Positions 8,100 through 14,659 of a DNA stretch of 64,000 bases are shown here, piece after piece. The notes under the pieces were generated by a model. That model searched no databases, was not told the DNA's origin, and saw only the letters and a program-made list of their open reading frames with translations. Source of the DNA: JALOAR01 sp041649615 (lineage in GTDB: Bacteria > Patescibacteriota > Minisyncoccia > UBA6257 > Colwellbacteraceae); assembly GCA_041649615.1 (NCBI GenBank), contig JBAZMT010000002.1, positions 1 to 64,000 of the forward strand, read 5' to 3'. Each line of letters begins with the position of its first letter. Position 1 is the first letter of the stretch. The position numbers and the translations under genes are program-made.

Positions 8100-8273
8100 T
8101 TATTTAGCCGATTCAGTTTCATCGGGAGTTAAAGATTCTTCAGAAGAAGATTCTTCAGCTGTCGCCGGCTCGCCGATATTCTCGGAATCGCCCATTTCGG
8201 CGGCGACTTCAGGAGTAGTGGCTTCTTCAGCCATCTCTTCGGCGGCACCCGGATTCATATTCAATTCGTCCAT
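8100..8273 (-). CDS. Small acidic Ala/Glu-rich protein
   Basis: A 57-residue reading frame starting MDELNMNPGAAEEMAEE and ending ESAK. It is strongly acidic (mostly Glu, Asp, Ala, Ser, Thr) with no hydrophobic segment and is probably disordered. Support for it being real: codon positions are filled with acidic residues throughout, and it is bounded by a terminator on its 3' side. Against: only a weak purine stretch (TAAGAAA) precedes the ATG. Family not recognised. Confidence 0.45.
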   Translation of the reverse strand: MDELNMNPGAAEEMAEEATTPEVAAEMGDSENIGEPATAEESSSEESLTPDETESAK

Positions 8274-8362
8274 TTTCTTAAAATTTTTTTTGGCGGCTTA
8301 CGACTATTAATGCCTTTAGGGAGAATAAATGGTATTTAAAGGAGAGTCAATAAAAAAAATGA

Positions 8363-8392
8363 ACCCCCGCTCTCATTAGAGATGCGGGGGTT
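8363..8392 (-). terminator. Terminator of the 51-residue small gene
   Basis: A GC-rich stem (CCCCCGC / GCGGGGG with an inner TCTC/GAGA) is followed on the minus strand by TTCATTTTTTTT. It lies about 140 bp after the small-protein stop, at the end of the same minus-strand unit. Confidence 0.75.
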
Positions 8393-8533
8393 GTGCGCCA
8401 AAAGGGTATGCGTTATACGTCATTACCCCGGGCGAATTAGGAGTGAAGTATGTGTAGAACAGATGGGAGCCATGGTCTCCCTCTTCTTACTTTTGACCCG
8501 CGATGTGCGAGTTAACTCGACGCGAAGCGCGCG

Positions 8534-8689
8534 TCAGGTCGTGTTCTCGCGAAAGCAGGTCTGGGTGGCGCCCGGCACGCTCACGTTCATGCGCATGTGG
8601 CGTGCGGCCGGCGGGCCCTGCAGCGGATATACGATGCGAACATTCGTCTTCTTCGCGGAAGAAGAGTTGGGAGGTATCAAGGTTCTCAT
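8534..8689 (-). CDS. Orphan 51-residue basic protein with complete expression signals
   Basis: A 51-residue protein beginning MRTLIPPNSSSAKKTNVRIV, basic and proline-containing, with no membrane segment and no family that I recognise. The ATG follows a strong ribosome-binding site (GGAAGGAG, about 9 bp upstream). The unit has a perfect sigma-70-type promoter (8731-8759) and a strong terminator (8363-8392). Base composition of the coding part is much richer in G+C than its neighbours. A 16-codon frame with its own AGAGGGAG site follows at about 8420-8470 in the same transcript. The promoter overlaps the ssrA promoter head to head. Function unknown. Confidence 0.6.
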   Translation of the reverse strand: MRTLIPPNSSSAKKTNVRIVYPLQGPPAARHMRMNVSVPGATQTCFRENTT

Positions 8690-8730
8690 AGACACCACTC
8701 CTTCCAAAATATGTTTTTAAGGATAAGGGT

Positions 8731-8759
8731 ATTATATAAGATAAATAAACCCTTGTCAA
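8731..8759 (-). promoter_or_regulatory. Consensus promoter of the 51-residue gene
   Basis: The minus strand reads TTGACA (8759-8754), 17 bases, then TATAAT (8736-8731): a perfect sigma-70 match. Transcription should start near 8724, giving a leader of about 35 nt with a Shine-Dalgarno site. Confidence 0.85.
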
Positions 8760-8781
8760 TAGGCAATTTTTGTGGTATAAT
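8753..8781 (+). promoter_or_regulatory. ssrA promoter
   Basis: TTGTCA (8753-8758), 17 bases, TATAAT (8776-8781). The tmRNA 5' end at 8789 lies seven bases after the -10 box, so the transcript may need little or no 5' trimming. The -35 hexamer overlaps the divergent -35 hexamer by five bases. Confidence 0.85.
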
Positions 8782-8788
8782 GAGGCAT

Positions 8789-9141
8789 GGGGATGAAAGG
8801 CCTCGACAGATTAAAAACAGAATAGTCGCGCGCGGAGTCGGATTTTTCTCCTTAAACAAATCCAAAACTATAAACGCCACTAACAAAGTACGCGTTCCCG
8901 CTTTCGCTTTTGCGTAACGGGTGTCTCTGGGATACTTCGTCTGAAGTTCTCAGTAAGGCATAATATTTCAGACTGCGTTCCGTAATCTTGCATTTCATTG
9001 CGTAACAAAGAAAAAAGAAATGCGGTTCAATAGTCCGTTAGTTCGGTTGAAAGATTATTGATTCACCAAAAAACCGAAACATGCTCGTAGAAGCTATTCA
9101 TGATTTTGATTTGGACGCGAGTTCAATTCTCGCCATCTCCA
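8789..9141 (+). ncRNA. ssrA: tmRNA
   Basis: About 353 nt. The 5' end GGGGATGAAAGG pairs with the 3' CATCTCC to form the tRNA-like acceptor stem, and the T-arm is GCGAG-TTCAATT-CTCGC. The 3' CCA is not encoded (CTCCACAA). The tag frame around 8876-8917 encodes ATNKVRVPAFAFA and then TAA, possibly with a preceding Asn codon. The tag ends in alternating Ala-Phe, unlike the ALAA end of E. coli. Together with SmpB this RNA rescues stalled ribosomes and marks the broken protein for proteolysis. The convergent neighbour is smpB, 25 bp away. Confidence 0.93.
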
Positions 9142-9166
9142 CAAAAGCCCGCCTAAAGGTGGATTC

Positions 9167-9607
9167 TTATTTTATTTTTTGTCCGATTTCTTTGGAGATA
9201 TCTCTCTTTTTAATAACTTCGCGCTTGTCCGATTTGCGGCGAGGGAAACCGAGACCGAGTTTGACTTTCACTTTGCCGTGTTTGCCGTAAAGCTCAAGAG
9301 GGATGATGGAGAGTCTTTCGGACTCGGTTCTCTTTAAAATTTCAGCAATTTCGCTCTTATTCAAAAGAACTCGTCTTGCACGCGAAGTATCCGGTTCGCC
9401 AGACGTGTTTTTCGGCTGGTATAAGGGAATGTCTAAATTAACGAGCCAAACTTCGCCGTTCCTCAAGATTCCGTAGGAGCCCGAAAGGTCCGCTCGGCCG
9501 TTTTTAACGGACTTAACTTCCCATCCCAATAACTCAATTCCGGCCTCAAACGTTTCGCGGATGTCGTAGTTAAACGTGGCTTTTCTGTTGGTGGCAAAGG
9601 CGGGCAT
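9167..9607 (-). CDS. smpB: SsrA-binding protein SmpB
   Basis: A 146-residue protein with the SmpB core: NRKATFNYDIRETFEAGIELLGWEVKSVKNGRADLSGSY at the N-terminus, LDIPLY, the RARRVLLNKSEI stretch and a basic C-terminal tail (KKRDISKEIGQKIK) that enters the mRNA channel. It delivers tmRNA to stalled ribosomes. The ATG at 9607 (MPAFATNRKA) is preferred; a further ATG nine bases upstream is possible. The start is only about 20 bp from the divergent argS start, so its promoter must lie within argS coding sequence or the tiny gap. Confidence 0.95.
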   Translation of the reverse strand: MPAFATNRKATFNYDIRETFEAGIELLGWEVKSVKNGRADLSGSYGILRNGEVWLVNLDIPLYQPKNTSGEPDTSRARRVLLNKSEIAEILKRTESERLSIIPLELYGKHGKVKVKLGLGFPRRKSDKREVIKKRDISKEIGQKIK

Positions 9608-9615
9608 ATACGTCA

Positions 9616-9621
9616 TATAAT
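9616..9621 (+). promoter_or_regulatory. -10 box of argS
   Basis: TATAAT, eight bases before the ATG at 9630. It overlaps the 5' edge of smpB on the other strand. A leaderless argS transcript is predicted. Confidence 0.5.
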
Positions 9622-9629
9622 CTTAATTG

Positions 9630-11288
9630 ATGATAGAGGTGATTGTGAATATTATCGCTGAGGCTACGGGCGAAGCGGAGCCTAAAGTGACGACGCCCGA
9701 AAACTCCGAATTCGGGCATTATTCCACCAATTTGGCGATGATTCGCGCGGGGCTTAAGGAGACCAATCCGCGAAAAGAAGCGGAAGAAATAATGTCGGAA
9801 ATCCTTAAAATCGCGCCGAAAGGATTCTTCAGCAAACTGGAAATAGCAGGGCCGGGGTTTATTAATCTTCATCTTTCAAAAGAGACGATAACCAAAGAAG
9901 CGGGAAATATTTTAAAGAAAAAGGAGCGTTATGGAGCATCCGATACGGGAAAAGGGAAAACGATCGTCATTGATTACTCGGCGCCGAATGTCGCAAAACC
10001 GATGTCCGTGGGGCATTTGCGTTCAACGGTTATCGGAGAGGCTATTGCAAATTTATTAAAATTTCAGGGATACAAAGTCATAAGCGACAATCATTTGGGA
10101 GACTGGGGGACACAATTCGGCGCGCTTATTTACGCTTACAAAAATTGGGCGCAGAAAGAAGAATTCAAGAAAAATCCGATAGAGCATTTAGTGTCGCTTT
10201 ACGTTAGATTCCACAAAGAAGCAGAGGAAAATAAGACTCTCTTGGACGAAGCGAGAAAAGAAACGGCTAAACTGCAAAAGAAAGACGCGGAAAATACCAA
10301 ACTTTGGAAAAGTTTCGTGAGAGAAAGTCTTAGAGAGTTCGGGAAAATATATAAGAGGCTTGGAGTGAAGTTTGACGTTACGCTCGGAGAAAGTTTTTAC
10401 GAGCCTGACCTAAAGCAAATCGTGGATGATGCTTTAAGACTTGGCATTGCGCGGAAAGACGAAGGAGCGGTAAAAATATTTTTCGGGGACGACAAATTAC
10501 CGCCTTACGTGATAGAAAAAGCGGACGGAAGCCATCTTTACACGACGACCGACCTTGCGACCGTAAAGTACAGAGTCAACAAATGGCATCCCAAAAAGAT
10601 TCTTTACGTAGTCGCAAACGAGCAAGCGTTGCATTTCGCGCAACTCTTTGAAGCAGTTAGATTGCTCGGACTTGCGCCCGAAACCGAATTACAGCACATA
10701 AAATTCGGAATGATGCTCGGCGCTTCGGGGAAGAAATTTTCAACAAGAAAAGGGGAATTCATAAAACTCACGGAACTGCTTGATAAAGCGAAAGAATCGG
10801 CAGCGGAAATAAACCCGTCATCAGCCGAGGAAGTGGGGGTAGGCGCCGTGAAATATTACGATCTTTCGCATTATCGGCTATCGGACATTGTTTTTGATTG
10901 GGACGCGATGCTTAGTTTAAAGGGCAATTCGGCGCCTTATATCCAATATACTTACGCGAGGCTTAGAAATATCGTGAAAAAAGCAGGCAGATTAAAACCG
11001 AAGATGGACGCGAAAATTCTTTTGGGAGAAGCGGAAAAGAAAGTTTTGGAATCGCTCATCCGTTTTTCGGACATAGCCGCCTATGCCGCGGAGAAATGCG
11101 AACCGAATCATTTGGCGGAATATTTATTTAAGATGGCAAACGCTTTGAACGCTTTCTACGAAGCTTCACCTGTCATAAAAGCGGAAAAGAAAACAGCGGA
11201 AGCGAGACTCGCGCTCGTAGTGGCCGGAACGATAGTACTGAAAAGTGGGTTAACGCTTTTAGGAATAGAACTTCCAAAACGAATGTAA
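9630..11288 (+). CDS. argS: Arginyl-tRNA synthetase
   Basis: A 552-residue class I synthetase. N-terminal Add-1-like domain (residues 1-90), then the catalytic core with the HIGH-equivalent SVGHLRSTVIGEA, the KMSKS-equivalent KKFSTRKGEF, and the anticodon-binding DALR domain with SAPYIQYTYARL. It charges tRNA-Arg with arginine. The TTG three bases upstream is an alternative start, but the ATG at 9630 fits the promoter better. The stop codon is followed directly by the dus ATG (TAA then ATG with no gap), so both are co-transcribed. Four arginine-related genes (argS and three tRNA-Arg) fall in this window. Confidence 0.96.
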   Translation: MIEVIVNIIAEATGEAEPKVTTPENSEFGHYSTNLAMIRAGLKETNPRKEAEEIMSEILKIAPKGFFSKLEIAGPGFINLHLSKETITKEAGNILKKKERYGASDTGKGKTIVIDYSAPNVAKPMSVGHLRSTVIGEAIANLLKFQGYKVISDNHLGDWGTQFGALIYAYKNWAQKEEFKKNPIEHLVSLYVRFHKEAEENKTLLDEARKETAKLQKKDAENTKLWKSFVRESLREFGKIYKRLGVKFDVTLGESFYEPDLKQIVDDALRLGIARKDEGAVKIFFGDDKLPPYVIEKADGSHLYTTTDLATVKYRVNKWHPKKILYVVANEQALHFAQLFEAVRLLGLAPETELQHIKFGMMLGASGKKFSTRKGEFIKLTELLDKAKESAAEINPSSAEEVGVGAVKYYDLSHYRLSDIVFDWDAMLSLKGNSAPYIQYTYARLRNIVKKAGRLKPKMDAKILLGEAEKKVLESLIRFSDIAAYAAEKCEPNHLAEYLFKMANALNAFYEASPVIKAEKKTAEARLALVVAGTIVLKSGLTLLGIELPKRM

Positions 11289-12050
11289 ATGAATTTTTGG
11301 AAAGAATTGAATAAGCCCATCTCGGCTTCAGCGCCGATGGCAGGGGTGACGGATGCAAATTTTAGACGCGCGCTCGCGGAAGCGGGCGGACCCGATGTTA
11401 TTTGGACGGAGATGATTCCTTTGCCGGGAATTGTGGCTAAAGGAAAAGAAGCGTTTGAAAAACATATGCGATTTTCGGAGATTGAAAGGCCGGTAGTGTT
11501 TCAATTTTTCGGAGCGAAACCGGAACAGTTCGCTCTTTGCGGAAAAATTGCCAAGAAATACGGAGCGGATGGAATAGACATTAATATGGGATGTCCCGAC
11601 CGAAACATTCTAAAACAAGGAGCGGGGGCGTGCATTATAAAATCACCTAGCTTGGCAAAGGAAATTATCGGGATAACGAAGGAAAATTCTTTAGGGTTGC
11701 CGGTTTCCGTAAAAACCCGAATCGGATATTCAGAGGCTAAGGAAACGGAAAACTGGATTACGGCACTCGCGGAGGAAAAACTAGCGGCGATAATCGTTCA
11801 CGGACGGACTAAAGAAGAGGGAAGGAAAGGAAAAGCCGATTGGAAACAAATTAAGAGAGCGGGAAAAATCATCAAAACGATAAGTCCCGAAACAATTGTT
11901 CTCGGGAACGGAGACATTAAATCGCGGGAAGAGGGAGAGATGCGCGCGAAAGAAGCGGGAATAGACGGATATATGGTCGGAAGAGCGCTTGTAAAGAACA
12001 TGCGGTTTTTTGCGGGGCTACAAGGAATTTCACAACTCCGCTCGCTCTAG
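11289..12050 (+). CDS. dus: tRNA-dihydrouridine synthase, short form
   Basis: A 253-residue flavin enzyme of the Dus family that reduces uridine in the tRNA D-loop. The TIM-barrel shows SAPMAGVTDANFR (FMN binding), the catalytic cysteine in NMGCPDRNI, VKTRIGY, VHGRT and GNGDI. Usual Dus proteins are 310-340 residues with a C-terminal helical tRNA-recognition domain. Here the protein stops just after the barrel (ending GISQLRSL). The stop codon sits inside a dispersed GCTCGCTC/TTAGAAACC repeat, so the helical domain may have been cut off by that element. Confidence 0.9.
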   Translation: MNFWKELNKPISASAPMAGVTDANFRRALAEAGGPDVIWTEMIPLPGIVAKGKEAFEKHMRFSEIERPVVFQFFGAKPEQFALCGKIAKKYGADGIDINMGCPDRNILKQGAGACIIKSPSLAKEIIGITKENSLGLPVSVKTRIGYSEAKETENWITALAEEKLAAIIVHGRTKEEGRKGKADWKQIKRAGKIIKTISPETIVLGNGDIKSREEGEMRAKEAGIDGYMVGRALVKNMRFFAGLQGISQLRSL

Positions 12051-12083
12051 GCTCACTCCATCTTAGAAACCAACGGTTTCTAA
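12034..12083. repeat. Intergenic palindromic repeat, copy 2
   Basis: CTCCGCTCGCTC-type sequence is followed by TTAGAAACC-AAC-GGTTTCTAA (12063-12083). It matches the element at the window start in inverted orientation. The first part forms the last codons of dus. Confidence 0.6.
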
Positions 12084-12097
12084 TATCTTCCTACACG

Positions 12098-12123
12098 GGG
12101 AAAAATTTAGAATTTTTCCCCGA
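12098..12123. terminator. Hairpin downstream of dus
   Basis: GGGGAAAAATT-TAG-AATTTTTCCCC lies between dus and tRNA-Trp, which converge. It probably stops one or both transcripts, though no long T-tract follows. Confidence 0.5.
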
Positions 12124-12134
12124 CCTCCTTTAAC

Positions 12135-12190
12135 GTTCAAGTCCTTGTAGATAACACAAGCATCTCTTGCGGGGCTACAAGGACTTGAAC
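12135..12190. repeat. 16-bp inverted copy of the tRNA-Trp 3' part
   Basis: 12135-12150 is the exact reverse complement of 12175-12190, which is the T-arm and first acceptor bases of tRNA-Trp. A 24-base spacer lies between. The transcript downstream of the tRNA could fold back on the T-arm. Confidence 0.85.
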
Positions 12191-12240
12191 CTTGATTAAC
12201 GGTTTTGGAGACCGCCGTTCTGCCATTGAACTATAGCCCC
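12170..12240 (-). tRNA. tRNA-Trp (CCA)
   Basis: Cloverleaf on the minus strand: acceptor GGGGCTA/TAGCCCC, D-arm GTTC/GAAC, anticodon stem GCGGT/ACCGT with loop CTCCAAA (anticodon CCA), T-arm CAAGG/CCTTG, discriminator G. CCA is not encoded. Confidence 0.95.
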
Positions 12241-12244
12241 ATAC

Positions 12245-12272
12245 TTGACGATTTTAACTGTAAAATTATTAT
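12245..12272 (+). promoter_or_regulatory. Promoter of the CPHC/CPVC operon
   Basis: TTGACG, 16 bases, TATTAT. A ribosome-binding site (AGGAGG, 12285-12290) lies 10 bp before an ATG-TTT-TAA minigene at 12301-12309, eight bases upstream of the real start. Confidence 0.55.
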
Positions 12273-12316
12273 TTTGCCAACTACAGGAGGAAGCTAAAAT
12301 ATGTTTTAATTCATAA

Positions 12317-12727
12317 ATGACCGATATGAAACATAAGGGTAGAAAATGGGCGTTTGTCGCCGTTGCTGTAGCAATAGTTGTGTTTCTCGGGCTAACGCTT
12401 GGTGATACTTTCCTTACCGGTTTATCAATTAAAAAACCCGCTCAAGGTTCTCAAGACGGAGAGAAAGTGCTTTATCACACTTTCACTTGTCCGCATTGTG
12501 AAAACGTAAGAGATTACATCGAGGAAAACGGGATAACGGGAATAACCGAAAAGGAAATATCCATAAGCCAAGTAGCGGCGAACGAACTTTATGACAGAAT
12601 GGTAGAGTGCGGGAAAGACGCCTCTAAAGGACTTACTGTTCCGGTGTTGTGGGATAATGGAGAGTGTTTCTTCGGAGACACCGACATAATTAATCATCTT
12701 CAAGGGCCAACTTCAGAAAATGAATAA
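12317..12727 (+). CDS. Membrane-anchored thioredoxin/glutaredoxin-like protein (CPHC)
   Basis: A 136-residue protein with an N-terminal membrane helix (about residues 11-29), a short linker, and a thioredoxin-fold domain facing outward. The redox motif is CPHC (C58-C61), as in DsbA. The cis-proline region 'LTVPVLWDNGECFFGDTDIINHL' is glutaredoxin-like and contains another cysteine. It probably handles disulfides on the outer face of the membrane. It overlaps by 8 bp with the next gene, which has a CPVC motif in the same topological side, so the two may form a thiol relay. The start could be the ATG at 12326. Confidence 0.75.
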   Translation: MTDMKHKGRKWAFVAVAVAIVVFLGLTLGDTFLTGLSIKKPAQGSQDGEKVLYHTFTCPHCENVRDYIEENGITGITEKEISISQVAANELYDRMVECGKDASKGLTVPVLWDNGECFFGDTDIINHLQGPTSENE

Positions 12728-13223
12728 ATTAACCAAAGTCAGTCTTGCGGTCGTAGCGGGCCTTCTTTTAAGCGGAAAAGCGTTAGCGGTGTGCCCCGTG
12801 TGCACGGTTGCGATTGGAGCAGGACTTGGAATTTCACGATTGCTTGGAATAAGCGATCTCATCTCGGCAACCTGGATAGGAGCGCTCCTTGCATCGGCTT
12901 CTCTCTGGACGATCAATTGGGCGGCGAAAAAAGGAGTGCAATTTAAAGGTTTCCGGGAAATAGTTTTCGCGGTTTTTTACGTCCTGACGATCGTTTCTTT
13001 GTGGATCTCGAAAATTATCGGCATGCCGGGCAATAGCGTGCTTGGCGCGGATAAGATCATGGCGGGAATTGCTTTGGGAACGGTTATTTTTATCGGAACG
13101 GAAATAATCTATGAAATAACGAGAAAAAAGAGAGGAAAGGCTTTGTTTCCTTTCCAAAAAGTCGTTATGCCTTTCGCGGCTCTTGCTTTAGCGAGCGCGA
13201 TATTCTATTTAATAGGAATATGA
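12720..13223 (+). CDS. Polytopic membrane protein with N-terminal CPVC motif
   Basis: A 167-residue membrane protein. A signal-like segment (residues 5-24, SLAVVAGLLLSGKALA) is followed at once by CPVC (C25, C28), then about four hydrophobic helices and a basic loop RKKRGK. The CxxC at the external end of a membrane protein, and the overlap with a CPHC thioredoxin-like gene, suggest the pair exchanges electrons across or at the membrane. It is not VKOR or DsbB/CcdA by any motif that I can see. Function is an inference. Confidence 0.6.
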   Translation: MNKLTKVSLAVVAGLLLSGKALAVCPVCTVAIGAGLGISRLLGISDLISATWIGALLASASLWTINWAAKKGVQFKGFREIVFAVFYVLTIVSLWISKIIGMPGNSVLGADKIMAGIALGTVIFIGTEIIYEITRKKRGKALFPFQKVVMPFAALALASAIFYLIGI

Positions 13224-13281
13224 ATGTAATTTTCAATTTACAATTTCTAATTTCTAAATAATTTTCAATTTATAAAATATT
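13224..13281. repeat. AT-rich intergenic repeat stretch
   Basis: Low-complexity repeats of the form AATTTTCAATTT and CAATTTCTAATTTC. Similar sequence recurs at 16104-16140. No gene. Confidence 0.4.
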
Positions 13282-13291
13282 TATAATTTTT

Positions 13292-13825
13292 ATGGAAAAC
13301 GATCAGGAAAAGAAAATAGAGGAACTTATAGAGAAAGCTTCTCGCGGTAAGAAAGGACAACTTGATTTATCTTCCGATGAGGATCTTTCCGTTGCCGTAA
13401 TGAATCTTCTCTCAATTGAAGAGCATTTCTTTTTCACGGCTGAAAAAACCGAGAATTCGGATTATCTGGATTTGCTCGCAGAAGTGAGAGAAATGAGAAA
13501 GGAACTTTTGAAGAAACTCATTAAAGACTATGAAGGAGAAGTTTGGTGCATATCAAAACATTTGCTTGCGGCTTCAATGAGATTAATGGAAGTAGGCACA
13601 AAGCAATTAGGGCAGGGGAATAAAAAAGAAGCGGAGGATATGTTCAAGAAAGCGTATGAACTTTATTCTCTTTTCTGGGGAATAAATTTGAAGATCGTGA
13701 AATTGGACGGCGTTAAAAAAATCGCCGATGACGAGTTAAATGTGAAAGATGCGGGAAAAGGAAACAAGGGATTTGGTAGATTAGGGGAGATTGTAAAGCG
13801 GTTAGTTGATTGTTGCAGAGAGTAG
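13292..13825 (+). CDS. Hypothetical helical cytosolic protein
   Basis: A 177-residue protein, probably all-helical with coiled-coil-like segments and no signal or membrane segment. It is rich in Lys and Glu. The central part (residues 85-135) resembles a TPR-like helix pair (GTKQLGQGNKKEAEDMFKKAYELYSLFWG). The C-terminus ends in a Cys pair (VDCCRE). TATAAT lies four bases before the ATG, so the mRNA should be leaderless. The next gene runs toward it and the two stops are only 3 bp apart. I do not recognise the family. Confidence 0.6.
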   Translation: MENDQEKKIEELIEKASRGKKGQLDLSSDEDLSVAVMNLLSIEEHFFFTAEKTENSDYLDLLAEVREMRKELLKKLIKDYEGEVWCISKHLLAASMRLMEVGTKQLGQGNKKEAEDMFKKAYELYSLFWGINLKIVKLDGVKKIADDELNVKDAGKGNKGFGRLGEIVKRLVDCCRE

Positions 13826-13828
13826 GAA

Positions 13829-14203
13829 CTAGAGAACAAATTTTCTGCCTTTGTATTTTTTAGCTTCAATGATAAAGGCGTTATCGTTTTTTGAACTGTG
13901 TCTTATAGAGTGACAATTAGCACAGAGGAGAATGCATTTATCTAGTTCCTTTTTAATAACTTCCCATTTTTTATTAGCAACATTTCCAATGACAAAATCT
14001 TTTTTATTATGATTAACGTGATGGAATTGAAATGCTGCTTGATTTCCTTGCCATCCACAATCGACACATCTTCCTCCTAGTAGTTTGATGGCGGCAAGCT
14101 TGGTTCTGTATCTTCTTATTTTTGTATTGCATGATCCACATCGGGTTCGCATTTTGTTTTGGTAATCCTTAAATTTATTACCACACAGCTTACATATGCG
14201 CAT
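13829..14203 (-). CDS. Standalone HNH endonuclease
   Basis: A 124-residue protein with an N-terminal zinc finger (CKLCGNKF...CGSCN) and an HNH motif: CVDCGW, then FQFHHVNHNKK and CILLCANCHSIRH. This is the layout of phage- and intron-associated homing-type HNH nucleases. A TATACT box lies six bases before the ATG. The start lies 100 bp from the tRNA-Phe gene that contains a group I intron and points away from it, so it may be the endonuclease that mobilised that intron, or an independent element. A+T content is higher than in neighbouring genes. Confidence 0.85.
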   Translation of the reverse strand: MRICKLCGNKFKDYQNKMRTRCGSCNTKIRRYRTKLAAIKLLGGRCVDCGWQGNQAAFQFHHVNHNKKDFVIGNVANKKWEVIKKELDKCILLCANCHSIRHSSKNDNAFIIEAKKYKGRKFVL

Positions 14204-14302
14204 GTCAATAGTATAACATATTATGTTCTACCGTATTGGATTGGTAATCTTGAAATTAATTAATTATCTGTTAATATACGCAAGTATTCTTCAAGAATAT
14301 AA

Positions 14303-14591
14303 GCCGCGATAGCTCAGTGGTAGAGCGCATCCCTCAAGTTCAACTTCGGGGCCTTCTGCAGTAATGCGGATTGAATAACTGGGTGAATTCGGAAAAGGTT
14401 CTTAGCTAGCGCTAAAAATAATTCCGAGCCAAGCTCAAAAGGACACAGGTTTTTGAGAAGGTGTAGAGACTAGCAAGTGAGCTCCAACAATAACCTTGCA
14501 TAAGCGCCCGGCTCCCTTTAAAGGGAGATGATATAGTCCGGATATCCTCTGGAAGAGGATGGCGTCGGGGGTCCGATTCCCTCTCGCGGCA
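14303..14591 (+). tRNA. tRNA-Phe (GAA) interrupted by a group I intron
   Basis: Exons 14303-14334 and 14552-14591. The spliced molecule has acceptor GCCGCGA/TCGCGGC, D-arm GCTC/GAGC, anticodon stem CATCC/GGATG and loop CT-GAA-GA, so the anticodon is GAA. The T-stem is GGGGG/CCCTC. The T-loop reads TCCGATT with C at position 55, where nearly all tRNAs, including the others here, have T. The 3' CCA is not encoded. This is the only tRNA-Phe in the window. Confidence 0.88.
14335..14551 (+). other. Group I self-splicing intron in tRNA-Phe anticodon loop
   Basis: 217 nt, inserted between U33 and G34. P1: exon CCCU pairs with the guide GGGG at 14348-14351, with the required U-G pair at the 5' splice site. 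P10: the 3' exon start GAAG pairs with CUUC at 14344-14347. P7: GACTA (14468-14472) pairs with TAGTC (14534-14538), inside typical R (GTGTAGAGACTA) and S (GATATAGTCC) elements. The intron ends in G (14551). No open reading frame is inside. Confidence 0.92.
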
Positions 14592-14597
14592 CAAAAT

Positions 14598-14637
14598 GTA
14601 ACAAAGAACTCCGATTGCAATCGGAGTTCTTTGTTAC
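14598..14637. terminator. 40-bp perfect palindrome after tRNA-Phe
   Basis: Perfect 20+20 palindrome with no loop, core AACTCCGATTGCAATCGGAG and outer AACAAAG/CTTTGTT. It lies six bases after the tRNA-Phe 3' end. Probable terminator for tRNA-Phe. Confidence 0.75.
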
Positions 14638-14659
14638 TAATATTTAAAAGTTTTCGCTT

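Noticed and set aside
8382..8720. 112-codon plus-strand reading frame opposite the 51-residue gene
   Set aside because: The promoter, ribosome-binding site and terminator all belong to the minus strand; this frame is an antisense shadow in G+C-rich sequence.
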